Shown: one piece after another, positions 36,519 to 44,692 of the stretch
How positions within the stretch are numbered: the stretch's first letter is position 1
Layout: the number at the start of each line of letters is the position of its first letter
From: Bacteroidota bacterium
GTDB taxonomy: Bacteria; Bacteroidota; Bacteroidia; Flavobacteriales; Weeksellaceae
Length of the DNA: 64,000 nt
NCBI GenBank assembly: GCA_023394415.1
Contig: JAEXAR010000009.1
Coordinates: 1-64,000, forward strand
Direction: 5' to 3'
Notes under the pieces: model-generated
Told to the model about the DNA's origin: nothing
Database searches by the model: none
Seen by the model: the letters and a program-made list of their open reading frames with translations, nothing else
Made by a program: the position numbers and the translations under genes

Positions 36519-36857
36519 TTAGCGAATATGCTGAAAACAGAAATCATTTCCAATCCTTGTGTTTCTTTTACATCTCATTCCGGATTTGGTAGTGCCTTTA
36601 CAACGGTTACGAGAATTAACACCGTGTACTTTTTTAACCGAGGAAGAAACAATTCCCAAACGGGAAAAAGGAGGCTTACAAATCTTGCACGGAGAAAGTC
36701 CTTTACTAACAGCTTGTTCAATAGCAAGTTTTGTAGAAACGTTTTTTACCATCCTACAGTTTCCCGAATGATATTTTGTACCGGAAGGTGTTTTATAAAC
36801 GGTTTGTGCAGTAACATTTAATGAAAAAAGAAATAATAAAAAAATCAAAACCCTCAC
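36519..36857 (-). CDS. Small exported cysteine-rich protein, DUF5763-like C-terminus
   Basis: GTG at 36857 starts a 112-residue protein with signal (M)RVLIFLLFLFSLNVTAQ. Two cysteine modules follow: YHSGNCRMVKN...PCKICKPPF (about 30-64) and RCKGTTKSGMRCKRN...FCFQHIR (about 85-112). The second matches the CxGxT-CK-CxxH pattern of DUF5763, and both look like small metal-binding knuckles. The GTG overlaps the TGA of the upstream ArsC-like gene (GTGA), so translation is probably coupled. No function is known. Confidence 0.7.
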   Translation of the reverse strand: MRVLIFLLFLFSLNVTAQTVYKTPSGTKYHSGNCRMVKNVSTKLAIEQAVSKGLSPCKICKPPFSRLGIVSSSVKKVHGVNSRNRCKGTTKSGMRCKRNTRIGNDFCFQHIR

Positions 36858-37204
36858 GGTTCAAAATATTCGTTGAGCTTTTCAAGATTGGCTTTATCAT
36901 TTCCTATGAAAATTGCATCATCAGTGATAAAAACCGGGCGTTTCAGAAAAGAGTAATGATCCAGCAAAAGTTTTTTATACTCTCTTTCTGTTAAGGTTTT
37001 CAAGTCGATTCCTCTTGGCTTGATTTGGGTAGATTTCTTGCTGAAAAGTGCTTCATAGGAGCCTGCTATTTTATACATTTCATCCAGTTCTTTCTCACTT
37101 ACAGGTTCGGATTTTATTTCTCGGAGGTTCCAATCGGATAAATTGAGCGGCGCCATTATTTTTTTATTGGTTCCGCAAGTTTTTAAGTAATATACGGTTT
37201 TCAT
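36854..37204 (-). CDS. ArsC/Spx-family thioredoxin-fold protein
   Basis: This 116-residue protein begins MKTVYYLKTCGTNKKIM with one cysteine (C10), as in the ArsC/YffB/Spx superfamily. It ends with the RPVFITDDAIFIGNDKANLE strand-helix segment typical of that fold. The second CxxC cysteine and the RxxR arsenate signature are not obvious, so arsenate reduction should not be assumed. It is more like the uncharacterised ArsC-like group. It overlaps the next gene by four bases. Confidence 0.8.
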   Translation of the reverse strand: MKTVYYLKTCGTNKKIMAPLNLSDWNLREIKSEPVSEKELDEMYKIAGSYEALFSKKSTQIKPRGIDLKTLTEREYKKLLLDHYSFLKRPVFITDDAIFIGNDKANLEKLNEYFEP

Positions 37205-37275
37205 AATATTACAAATTTAAGCATAAAAAATCCGATTCAGAAATGAACCGGATTCTATAAAAATTTTAGATTCGA

Positions 37276-37737
37276 TTATTGAGGAATTACTAAAACCTGT
37301 CCCGGATAAATCTTATCTGGATCTGAAAGCATTGGCTTGTTTGCCTCGAAAATTCTGTTGTAAGCATTCACGTCACCATAAACTTCTTTAGCAATTTTAG
37401 ATAATGTATCACCGCTTTCTACTGTGTGATATTTTGGTTCTGCAACTGTTACCGGTGCTACTGTTTCTACTGGAGCTGGTTTTACGGTCATATTATCATT
37501 TACACCGTCGATACCTTCTACATTACCTGCAGCTACATAGATTTTGCTTTTTTGTTCCCAATTTTTAGCTTCGCCGGAAATGGTTACTTTGTCGTTGGCT
37601 ACCGTAAAAGTTAATCCCGAAACATCCAAACCGTATTTTGCAACGTGATCTCTAACTTTTTGCGCTTGCTCTTCGGGAGTTTCACCTCCACCAAATAATT
37701 TTGCACCTACATTTTTTAAAAAAGATCCTAATCCCAT
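37276..37737 (-). CDS. lysM: BON- and LysM-domain protein (YgaU-like)
   Basis: This 153-residue protein has an N-terminal glycine-rich start MGLGSFLKNVGAKLFGGGE, a BON domain (about 25-85, VSGLTFTVANDKVTISGEAK) and a C-terminal LysM domain (about 103-152, YHTVESGDTLSKIAKEVYGD). It matches E. coli YgaU/Kbp, a K+-binding protein induced by stress, in order and length. There is no signal peptide, so a cytoplasmic site is likely despite the LysM fold. It is monocistronic in appearance. Confidence 0.9.
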   Translation of the reverse strand: MGLGSFLKNVGAKLFGGGETPEEQAQKVRDHVAKYGLDVSGLTFTVANDKVTISGEAKNWEQKSKIYVAAGNVEGIDGVNDNMTVKPAPVETVAPVTVAEPKYHTVESGDTLSKIAKEVYGDVNAYNRIFEANKPMLSDPDKIYPGQVLVIPQ

Positions 37738-37849
37738 TTTGTTAATTTTTTTTAGTGTTAATCAATTTTGCTTAAGGCTTTCTTAAGTGTTATAAAGTTA
37801 GCAAATACTGTGCGAATTATACGTTAAGATTTCGTTAAACTTTCAGATG

Positions 37850-38685
37850 TTATCCTGCTTTAAGAAATCTTCCAAATTTTTGATTATTACCATAACCTTC
37901 AACAAATTTCCCATTATCGAAAACCAAATATCCATTTACGAAGACTTTTTCTACAACACCATCAGCTCTGTTTACCAAACGGCTATAATTATTAAATTCT
38001 TCAATCTTATCTTCAAAAACTTTTTCTGTTACATTGGACAATTGTTCCGGGTTTATGATATTTAATGTTGCCGCTTTTCCTTCGGACAAATAACACGTAT
38101 CCAAACCAAACCAATCTGATTGTTCTTTTGTAAGCCTCCAAATAGCCTTTTCCAACGACATAAATTTTTGATTTTGATCTATAGCTTCTTTTACTTTTTT
38201 CAACATTTTTAAAGGGAAATCATAAAAAGCCATGTTGCGAAGATGAGCGCCTGCATCCGAAAAACTGATAATATTGTAGGGATAATTGTAAATGTCCCTC
38301 AACACTTCTTCACGATCATTTGCAATAGTTGTGGTCCATCTTATTTGCTGATCATATTCCACAATTAAATCAAGAAAAGCATCAACGGGATGAATGTTTT
38401 TCTCTTCTGCAATCTGCATGAAATTTTTCCCAATCAAATTTTATCGGGACATTCCAAAATATAGGCAATGGAAAGGTCTTTATGCCAAACTTTAGGTGCA
38501 AATTTCGCTTTGATTTCTTTTTTGAGATTCTCTCTAAATTTTTTATCACGAATCATCTCATTACGCTCATCCAGATTTTTAGCAAGTTGACTATCACCAT
38601 TGAAAAACAAGCCATTGATAATTAATGTTTTGGAAGTCTCTACAGATAAGATTTCTCTAAAATTAATAAAATTTAAAATTCCAAA
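37850..38685 (-). pseudogene. Amidohydrolase (N-acyl-D-amino-acid deacylase-like), truncated and frameshifted
   Basis: The first open segment (about 38685-38440) reads NFREILSVETSKTLIINGLF and later KVWHKDLSIAYILECPDK, then hits TGA. The reading continues in another frame from about 38437 (IGKNFMQIAEEKNIHPVDAF, SFSDAGAHLRN, GKAATLNIINPEQLS) to the normal C-terminus. The catalytic N-terminal half with the metal-binding HxH motif is absent. Together these show a 5'-truncated gene with an internal frameshift. The surviving 195-residue frame at 37850-38437 should not be read as a functional enzyme. Confidence 0.8.
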
Positions 38686-38744
38686 CTAAAAAAATGAGAC
38701 TTGAAGCATAATTTCATAATTTTAAATTTCTATACAGTGATTTT

Positions 38745-39209
38745 ATGCAGACAAAAACGGTATTTCAGTTTATTTCCGAGCCTTCGGATGTCAACTATGG
38801 TGGTAATGTACACGGCGGAAGTGTCATGAAATGGATTGACCAAGCAGGTTATGCTTGCGCAAGTTCTTGGGCATCAAGTTATTGTGTAACGGTTTATGTA
38901 GGCGGCATCCGTTTTTATTCGCCCATCAAAATTGGACATATTGTAAAAGTAGAAGCCGAGGTGATTTACACAGGACACACGAGTATGCACATTGCTATCA
39001 ACGTATTTTCCCGCAATATCAAAAGAAAAGAGTTTGAAAAGAAAACCCACTGCATCATCGTATTTGTAGCCGTAGACGATGAAGGCAATAGCATTGAAGT
39101 CCCAAAATTCGTTCCTGAAACAGAAGCCCAAAAACAAATGGAACAATACGCCATAAAACTAATGGATTTAAGAAAGCAAATTGAGGAGGAGATGAAGCCG
39201 TTTTTGTAA
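38745..39209 (+). CDS. Hotdog-fold acyl-CoA thioesterase
   Basis: This 154-residue protein of the YciA/BFIT type opens TKTVFQFISEPSDVNYGGNV and has NVHGGSVMKWIDQAGYACAS, with the asparagine/aspartate active-site region of the family. IGHIVKVEAEVIYTGHTSMH forms the central sheet. A C-terminal glutamate-rich helix follows. It hydrolyses acyl-CoA in the cytosol with unknown chain-length preference. It is followed in the same frame by the remnant ORF described next. Confidence 0.9.
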   Translation: MQTKTVFQFISEPSDVNYGGNVHGGSVMKWIDQAGYACASSWASSYCVTVYVGGIRFYSPIKIGHIVKVEAEVIYTGHTSMHIAINVFSRNIKRKEFEKKTHCIIVFVAVDDEGNSIEVPKFVPETEAQKQMEQYAIKLMDLRKQIEEEMKPFL

Positions 39210-39377
39210 AAAAATTTAATTCACTTTCGATCAAATCTGGTTAAATATTTTTACAATAAAAAAAAGGACAGTTTATACAGAACAAATTTTCAGTTTCTTT
39301 TTGTTAAAGAAGATAGTGTAATTTTAATAACAACTATACCCTCTAAACATATTTATGACCAATCCAATGTATATTTA

Positions 39378-39848
39378 GTGGATCATGAAGCTCCCAATAC
39401 TCAATATTTCAATAATATCTATTTTGGGAAAGTCGATAAACACGATACCACATCAAAATTTATTTTCCGTGACAAAAAAACAAAATTAACATGGAATATT
39501 AAGCAAAATAAAGATTCCCTAGTATTAAATAGTATAGAAAAATTCATTACAAAAAAAGAGAAAGACTTTTTTTCAGATTACTATAATATTAATAGCAGCT
39601 TAAAAGAACCCGTCATCTACGAAAAATTTCACAACTATAAAACCATTAATATAAAATGCTTAAAATCAGAAGGTTGTTATAGTAATGAAATAATATTAAA
39701 TCCTAATCAAAACCTCAATCGTTTAATCGTTAACTTTTATAATGTGAATAAAAACAAAATTAAAAATGTAGATTTTGAGTTTAAACATAACTATTTTCAA
39801 AATTATAATATAGCCAGATTTAAGAAAAATAGGGTGAGATTCCATTAA
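39378..39848 (+). CDS. Hypothetical protein, probably a 5'-truncated remnant
   Basis: The usable start is GTG 39378 (156 residues), but the frame is open back to 39210, directly after the thioesterase TAA and in the same frame, with protein-like sequence (LYRTNFQFLFVKEDSVILIT) and no ATG or GTG. The protein is rich in lysine, asparagine and aromatics (KDFFSDYYNINSSLKEP). No family is recognised. It probably lost its original N-terminus, perhaps a signal peptide, when joined to this locus. It may be a pseudogene. Confidence 0.4.
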   Translation: MDHEAPNTQYFNNIYFGKVDKHDTTSKFIFRDKKTKLTWNIKQNKDSLVLNSIEKFITKKEKDFFSDYYNINSSLKEPVIYEKFHNYKTINIKCLKSEGCYSNEIILNPNQNLNRLIVNFYNVNKNKIKNVDFEFKHNYFQNYNIARFKKNRVRFH

Positions 39849-39854
39849 TATAAA

Positions 39855-39879
39855 AACGCCTTCCAAACCGGAAGGCGTT
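39855..39879. terminator. Bidirectional terminator (rny and the remnant ORF)
   Basis: AACGCCTTCC-AAACC-GGAAGGCGTT, with a minus-strand TTTTTAT tail, lies 20 bp beyond the rny stop. Confidence 0.85.
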
Positions 39880-39899
39880 CTTCATATCAAATTAAATAT

Positions 39900-41471
39900 T
39901 TATCTAGCAATATTAACCGTTCTGGTTTCTCTAATAACGGTTACTCTTACCTGTCCCGGATACGTAAGTTCATTCTGTATTTTCTCCGAAATGTCGTAAG
40001 AAAGTTGTGCGCTTTGTTCATCGTTTACTTTTCCGCTTTCTACCATCACACGCAGTTCACGGCCTGCTTGAATAGCATAAGCACTGGAAACACCATCAAA
40101 ACTTAAAGCTGCAGCTTCCAAATCCTTTAAACGCTGAATGTATGATTCTAAAACCTGACGTCTTGCGCCTGGTCTTGCACCAGAAATACCATCTGCCACC
40201 TGAATAATAGGTGAAAGCAGAGAAGTCATTTCTACCTCATCGTGGTGAGCACCAATAGCATTTACCACTTCTGGATTTTCACCGAATTTTTCAGCCCATT
40301 GCATACCTAAAAGTGCGTGTGGCAATTCAGATTCCTGCTCCGGAACTTTACCAATATCGTGAAGTAAACCTGCTCTTTTAGCTAATTTTACATTTAAGCC
40401 TAATTCTGCAGCCATTGTTGCAGCAATATTTGCTACTTCACGAGAGTGTTGAAGAAGGTTTTGACCGTAAGATGAACGGTACTTCATTCTACCAACGATT
40501 TTTACCAGTTCAGGATGCAACCCGTGAATTCCTAAATCGATAATGGTTCTTTTTCCCACTTCGATGATTTCTTCTTCAATTTGCTTGCGGGTTTTTTCCA
40601 CCACTTCTTCAATTCTTGCGGGGTGAATTCTGCCATCTGTTACCAAACGGTGAAGCGATAATCTTGCGATTTCTCTTCTTACAGGATCAAAGCAAGATAA
40701 AAGAATGGCTTCCGGAGTGTCGTCTACAATAATTTCTACACCTGTTGCAGCTTCCAAAGCACGGATATTTCTACCTTCTCTACCAATAATTCGTCCTTTA
40801 ATTTCATCCGATTCGATATTGAATACAGAAACTGAATTTTCAATTGCCTGCTCTGTACCAATTCTCTGAATGGTTTGGATAACAATTTTTCTGGCTTCAT
40901 TTTTAGCGTTCATTTGTGCCTCTTCCATAATTCCCTGCACGTGTGCTTGTGCTCTGGTTTTAGCTTCTGCCTTCATCGCTTCTACTAACTCTGCTTTAGC
41001 ATCTTCTGCGGAAAAACCTGAAATTTTCTCAAGAATTTCAACTTTCTGCGCTGTAATTGTATCAAGCTCGGACTGCTTTTTATCCAAAATTTCATTCTTT
41101 TTAGCATAATCAGCAATTTGTCTGTCGAGGTCTTTTTCCAGTTTACCGGTTTTGCTTAGATCGTCGTTCAGCTTGTTTTCCTTGTCTTTGATTCTTTTCT
41201 CGGCTTCCTGCATTTTCTTTTCTCTGGTTTGGATATCTGCATCGTGTTGAGATTTCAGTTCGAGAAATTTTTCTTTAGCCTGAAGCTGTTTTTCTTTCTT
41301 AATGGATTCGGCTTGTACGGTAGCCTTTTCTATAAGGTTATCGGCATTCTTTTTGGCATCATCCAAAATGAATTTTGCTTTTGAATTCAGTGAGCTTTTA
41401 GAGAATACATATCCTAAAATAGCTCCCAGAAGCAAACCCACAATACCGATGATAATTGCGGTTGTTGTCAT
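39900..41471 (-). CDS. rny: Ribonuclease Y
   Basis: RNase Y is a membrane-anchored endoribonuclease that starts mRNA decay. ATG at 41471 gives 523 residues; a longer start at 41534 adds a hydrophilic lead before the anchor. Domains in order are transmembrane helix (TAIIIGIVGLLLGAILGYVF), a long coiled coil (about 25-215), a KH domain (GRIIGREGRNIRALEAATGV) and an HD domain (GLLHDIGKVPEQE) with metal-binding His-Asp. The length fits the family. A 6S RNA lies upstream between it and zapA. Confidence 0.97.
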   Translation of the reverse strand: MTTTAIIIGIVGLLLGAILGYVFSKSSLNSKAKFILDDAKKNADNLIEKATVQAESIKKEKQLQAKEKFLELKSQHDADIQTREKKMQEAEKRIKDKENKLNDDLSKTGKLEKDLDRQIADYAKKNEILDKKQSELDTITAQKVEILEKISGFSAEDAKAELVEAMKAEAKTRAQAHVQGIMEEAQMNAKNEARKIVIQTIQRIGTEQAIENSVSVFNIESDEIKGRIIGREGRNIRALEAATGVEIIVDDTPEAILLSCFDPVRREIARLSLHRLVTDGRIHPARIEEVVEKTRKQIEEEIIEVGKRTIIDLGIHGLHPELVKIVGRMKYRSSYGQNLLQHSREVANIAATMAAELGLNVKLAKRAGLLHDIGKVPEQESELPHALLGMQWAEKFGENPEVVNAIGAHHDEVEMTSLLSPIIQVADGISGARPGARRQVLESYIQRLKDLEAAALSFDGVSSAYAIQAGRELRVMVESGKVNDEQSAQLSYDISEKIQNELTYPGQVRVTVIRETRTVNIAR

Positions 41472-41573
41472 ATATATTGAGTTTAAATTAAAATGTTCAA
41501 TTTCGAGTTTCGAGTCTTGAGTTTTGAGTTTCAATAACTTGAAACTTAAAAACCAAATGTTGAATCAAAACCA

Positions 41574-41748
41574 TAAAAAAACCTACAACAGTTCAGTGAT
41601 ATAGAGTAAACTCCTAATCAACACGATTTGGACTGTTTTTCACTTTCTGTAATCCGCGTAAAGCGGCACGCCATTAAGTGAACATTCGCCCGGTAATTGT
41701 TTAGCGTTGAGTTTACCTGTAATGTGTTAGAACTATTGTAGGCAGTTT
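41574..41748 (-). ncRNA. ssrS: 6S RNA (SsrS)
   Basis: On the minus strand the ends CTACAATAGTTC and GAACTGTTGTAG pair to form a closing stem ahead of a T-run. Further in, GGTAAACTC pairs with GAGTTTACT, leaving an internal open region. This rod with a bubble and terminator is the 6S layout that mimics an open promoter and binds RNA polymerase. The position just after zapA fits the zapA-ssrS linkage known in other bacteria and the 6S-Flavo RNA model of Bacteroidetes. There is no ORF across it. Confidence 0.82.
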
Positions 41749-41764
41749 TTTGGAAAAGAAAAAT

Positions 41765-42052
41765 CTACTTTTCCAGGTCTTCCAAAAGTTTGTTCAACTC
41801 TTGAACGCGCTCATTGGAAGCACTTATATTTCTTTCATTATTCAAAGCAAAAACTTCAGCGTTTGTTCCCATTTTCAGAGCGCACATGGCAAGTGCATCC
41901 TGTTTGTCGCGAACATCAAAACTGGCTTCAAAATCTTTAATCATACTTTCGATCTGCTTTCCTACTTTGCGAAGGGTTTCTTCTTCGGCAGCAGGAACAT
42001 TAAGTGGATAAGTACGTCCGGCAATGTTGATGGTTATTCTTCTTACTTCCAT
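41765..42052 (-). CDS. zapA: Cell division protein ZapA
   Basis: ZapA bundles FtsZ protofilaments at the division ring. The 95-residue protein has the N-terminal strand-rich head EVRRITINIAGRTYPLNVPA followed by a long helix (ETLRKVGKQIESMIKDFEAS, then ALKMGTNAEVFALNNER) and a coiled-coil tail, which is the standard layout. The ATG overlaps the TAA of the upstream coiled-coil gene (TAATG), indicating translational coupling. The 6S RNA follows within 20 bp. Confidence 0.93.
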   Translation of the reverse strand: MEVRRITINIAGRTYPLNVPAAEEETLRKVGKQIESMIKDFEASFDVRDKQDALAMCALKMGTNAEVFALNNERNISASNERVQELNKLLEDLEK

Positions 42053-42354
42053 TATAAGCCGCTATTCTGAAGTTGTGCAATACAGCTGTCTACCTCTTTT
42101 ATCAAACGGTTGATGTGGTTTTTCATCAGCCGGTTATGTTCAGGGTTTCCTGATATTGCGGATTGAAGTTTTATATTTTTTTGTTCTTCTGCTAATTCCT
42201 GACTTTTTCTTCTCTCTACATCGTATTTCTCCTTCATTTCCTCAAAATCTTTTGAAAGTATGCTATATTCTTCACGCAAATTCTGATAATCTTTTTTAAG
42301 CATCAGAATCCTCTTTTCTAGTTGTGAAAAATTACTTTCTAAATCTTTGAGCAT
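42052..42354 (-). CDS. Small coiled-coil protein upstream of zapA (ZapB-like in layout)
   Basis: This 100-residue, almost wholly helical protein has heptads LEKRILMLKKDYQNLREEYS and DVERRKSQELAEEQKN, then a C-terminal segment MKNHINRLIKEVDSCIAQLQ. Its stop overlaps the zapA start by one base, so the two proteins are made together. Length and coiled-coil character resemble ZapB, the ZapA partner, but sequence identity cannot be claimed. A role at the divisome is inferred from the coupling. Confidence 0.75.
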   Translation of the reverse strand: MLKDLESNFSQLEKRILMLKKDYQNLREEYSILSKDFEEMKEKYDVERRKSQELAEEQKNIKLQSAISGNPEHNRLMKNHINRLIKEVDSCIAQLQNSGL

Positions 42355-42500
42355 TTCAGGTTTTTAATTCTAACTATTGCAAAAATATAAAAAATTAGTC
42401 TTAAAAAGTGGAAATGACGGGTTTAATTTTTAATTAAAAAAAGAAAAAGAGAAAATTATTTCAACCTTCTCTGTTAAATATTTTATAATCAGAATCTTAA

Positions 42501-43286
42501 TTATTCGAATTTCAACACAAACATGAACACTCTGGATTGTGCTGTAGAAATTGCAGAAGACCAATATGGCGGGGTTTCAGGATTATCTTTTACAATTTCA
42601 TTATTGGTAATAAATGTACCTCTGAAACCCGGCGTCAATTTAAACCTGCTAAAATAAAACTGAATTCCTGCTTCCACACTCCATCCAAAATTATGAGTTG
42701 TTGTTCTGAAAATACCGTTACTGTTATCATCAGCAGCACCCTGATTAGACTGTAAATTGACTAAATAATTAACACCAGCCGCAGCATAAGGTCTTGAATT
42801 GTACCAACGGTCTCCGTGAAATTCTAATAAAAGCGGAACATCAATATAAGTAGCTTTTACGTTCCTTTTTTTGTCAGCATCTGTTAATGTGATAGGTGTG
42901 AATGGTGGGTTTGAATTTGTACCTGCAGCATAAGTAGAATTCTTCTGTGTATCAAACGTAAATTCTCTTTGTACAAATTGTAAACCCGGTTCTAATCTCA
43001 AATCAAAATGATCATCCAATTTCATTTTACCAATTAATCCTGCACCGAAACTGTAATCGCCTTTGGTTTGCACAAGGCTTTTTTTACCATCCATACCATA
43101 AGTTGGGTGTAAAACGAGTTTATAATCATAATTATTGCCGGCTAGAAAGAAGCCCCAACTAAATTTTTGATCATCGAAACCTTCCAGTTTATCCATCCTG
43201 TCACGTGTACGGAAGAGTTGTGCATCTGCAAATCCTGAAATAAGAACAGATAACAACAGGGAAATTTTTAAAATATTTTTCACCAT
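42501..43286 (-). CDS. porT: PorT-family outer-membrane beta-barrel protein (type IX secretion)
   Basis: This 261-residue protein has signal MVKNILKISLLLSVLISGFA and an eight-strand-type barrel with WGFFLAGNNYDYKLVLHPTY, RLEPGLQFVQREFTFDTQ and ATYIDVPLLLEFHGDRWYNS, ending FMFVLKFE. PorT/SprT proteins of Flavobacteriia share this pattern and the placement next to ubiE. PorT is needed for type IX secretion and gliding. It starts one base after the methyltransferase stop. Other secretion genes are not in the window. Confidence 0.85.
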   Translation of the reverse strand: MVKNILKISLLLSVLISGFADAQLFRTRDRMDKLEGFDDQKFSWGFFLAGNNYDYKLVLHPTYGMDGKKSLVQTKGDYSFGAGLIGKMKLDDHFDLRLEPGLQFVQREFTFDTQKNSTYAAGTNSNPPFTPITLTDADKKRNVKATYIDVPLLLEFHGDRWYNSRPYAAAGVNYLVNLQSNQGAADDNSNGIFRTTTHNFGWSVEAGIQFYFSRFKLTPGFRGTFITNNEIVKDNPETPPYWSSAISTAQSRVFMFVLKFE

Positions 43287-43287
43287 T

Positions 43288-44007
43288 TTATTTGGTTGCT
43301 TTGTAAATTGTAGCGATGCCTAAACTCAATTTTTTATACTCTACATTTTTAAAACCGGTATCTAAAAGGATCTGCTTCATTTTTTCACCGAAAGGGAAAG
43401 CATTTACAGAATCTGGCAAATAAGTGTACGCTCTGTTATCTTTGGAAACCAGCTTGCCAATTTGAGGCAAAATGTTTTTGAAATAAAACATATAAAACGG
43501 GCCCAAGAAACCTTCAACTTTAGAAAATTCAAGAATATAAACACTCTTATTTTCCTTCACTACTCTTCTTAATTCTGCCAAACCTTTGGTTAAGGTCTCA
43601 AAATTTCTTACTCCAAATGCAACGGAAACCGCATCGAATTTATTATCCTCAAAAGGTAATTTTTCAGCATCTCCTTTCATCATAGAGATTTTATCGTTTA
43701 GATTGAGTTTTTTTATTTTTTCAATTCCCACATTCAGCATCTGCTGAGAAAGGTCTAGGCCTACAACATCTGCTTTAGTCCCTTTTTGCACCGCAATCGC
43801 AAGATCTCCAGTACCTGTTGCTACGTCTAAGACAAGTTTCGGCTGGTCTTTGTTCATCCATTTTACGAGTTTGTCTCGCCAAAGCACATCAATTTTCATT
43901 GAAAGTACGTGATTCAGCAAATCGTATTTAGGCGCAATATTGTCGAACATATCTTCGACCTGACTTTTTTTACTTGCTTCTGTATTGTATGGTGTTACTT
44001 GTTTCAA
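43288..44007 (-). CDS. ubiE: Demethylmenaquinone methyltransferase (UbiE/MenG)
   Basis: This 239-residue SAM-dependent enzyme performs the last methylation of menaquinone, the only quinone expected in this group. TTG at 44007 is chosen because it includes the family's VTPYNTEASKKSQVEDMFDN start; the first ATG (M18) would remove it. SAM motifs are LVLDVATGTGDLAIAV and VVGLDLSQQMLNVG. The conserved AFGVRNFETLTKGLAELRRV and the C-terminal SLGIATIYKATK are present. It is followed immediately by porT and preceded by a small membrane protein gene ending 4 bp upstream. Confidence 0.93.
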   Translation of the reverse strand: MKQVTPYNTEASKKSQVEDMFDNIAPKYDLLNHVLSMKIDVLWRDKLVKWMNKDQPKLVLDVATGTGDLAIAVQKGTKADVVGLDLSQQMLNVGIEKIKKLNLNDKISMMKGDAEKLPFEDNKFDAVSVAFGVRNFETLTKGLAELRRVVKENKSVYILEFSKVEGFLGPFYMFYFKNILPQIGKLVSKDNRAYTYLPDSVNAFPFGEKMKQILLDTGFKNVEYKKLSLGIATIYKATK

Positions 44008-44011
44008 AATG

Positions 44012-44584
44012 TTATAAGTTGTAATAATTTTTATAATAGTTTAAAAAATCTTGCTTTCTGAAGATTTTCACACGTGATTCCACTTTTTGGATATTCTTAA
44101 TGACTTTATCATATTCTTCATCAATATTATAATAGAAGTCATCTGTAAAAAGCTTGTTGAAATGCTTAGGTTCTCCATAATATATTTTTCCGTCGATAAC
44201 CGTAGTTCCCAATTTTCCCAAAAGCGAGTCTTTTTTGATATCGTATCCGTAATATTGCCTGTGAATATAATAATCTGAATGTGTGATATTTACCAATCCT
44301 CTTATTTTATTAACGTTGAAGGCAGAATCGTACATAAGATTCTTCTTATCATCAAAGACTTTAATGTTATTCTTTCCTTTACGTAGATCGACTTTAATAT
44401 ACTGCCCTGCTGAAATAATCTTCTCGTCATCATTATTCACTTTAAAATAATACGTTTTTGGAGTGGGATTATCTACCAAATAATAGTTCTTTTTAGCCAA
44501 AAAAAGATAATAAACTCCAAATGCGAGCAATGCTGCCAAAACCGACACTACAAAACCGAAAAGCGCAGGATTTTTCTTCACCAT
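44012..44584 (-). CDS. Hypothetical single-pass membrane protein
   Basis: This 190-residue protein has an N-terminal membrane helix (PALFGFVVSVLAALLAFGVY) and then a periplasmic or cytoplasmic domain rich in tyrosine, lysine and aspartate (YYIHRQYYGYDIKKDSLLGK). No family is recognised. It ends 4 bp before the ubiE start and is probably the first gene of the ubiE-porT transcript. Codon use looks like its neighbours. Its link to quinone synthesis or secretion is unknown. Confidence 0.7.
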   Translation of the reverse strand: MVKKNPALFGFVVSVLAALLAFGVYYLFLAKKNYYLVDNPTPKTYYFKVNNDDEKIISAGQYIKVDLRKGKNNIKVFDDKKNLMYDSAFNVNKIRGLVNITHSDYYIHRQYYGYDIKKDSLLGKLGTTVIDGKIYYGEPKHFNKLFTDDFYYNIDEEYDKVIKNIQKVESRVKIFRKQDFLNYYKNYYNL

Positions 44585-44649
44585 AGTTACTAAAAATGTG
44601 GTGCAAATTTAATAATAATTTCGTTAGCACAGGATTGCATTATAATTCT

Positions 44650-44657
44650 TAACTTTG
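44650..44657 (+). promoter_or_regulatory. -7 box (TAACTTTG) of the FabH-like gene
   Basis: TAACTTTG matches TAnnTTTG and lies 35 bp before the ATG at 44693. No clean -33 TTG occurs at 19 nt, so the promoter is only half supported. Confidence 0.5.
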
Positions 44658-44692
44658 CTCCTTAAATTTATTTTAAGAAATAGAAAATAGTT

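Noticed and set aside
36854..37204. Arsenate reductase function for the ArsC-like protein
   Set aside because: Only one N-terminal cysteine is present, the arginine signature is not evident and no ars genes are adjacent, so only the fold family is called.
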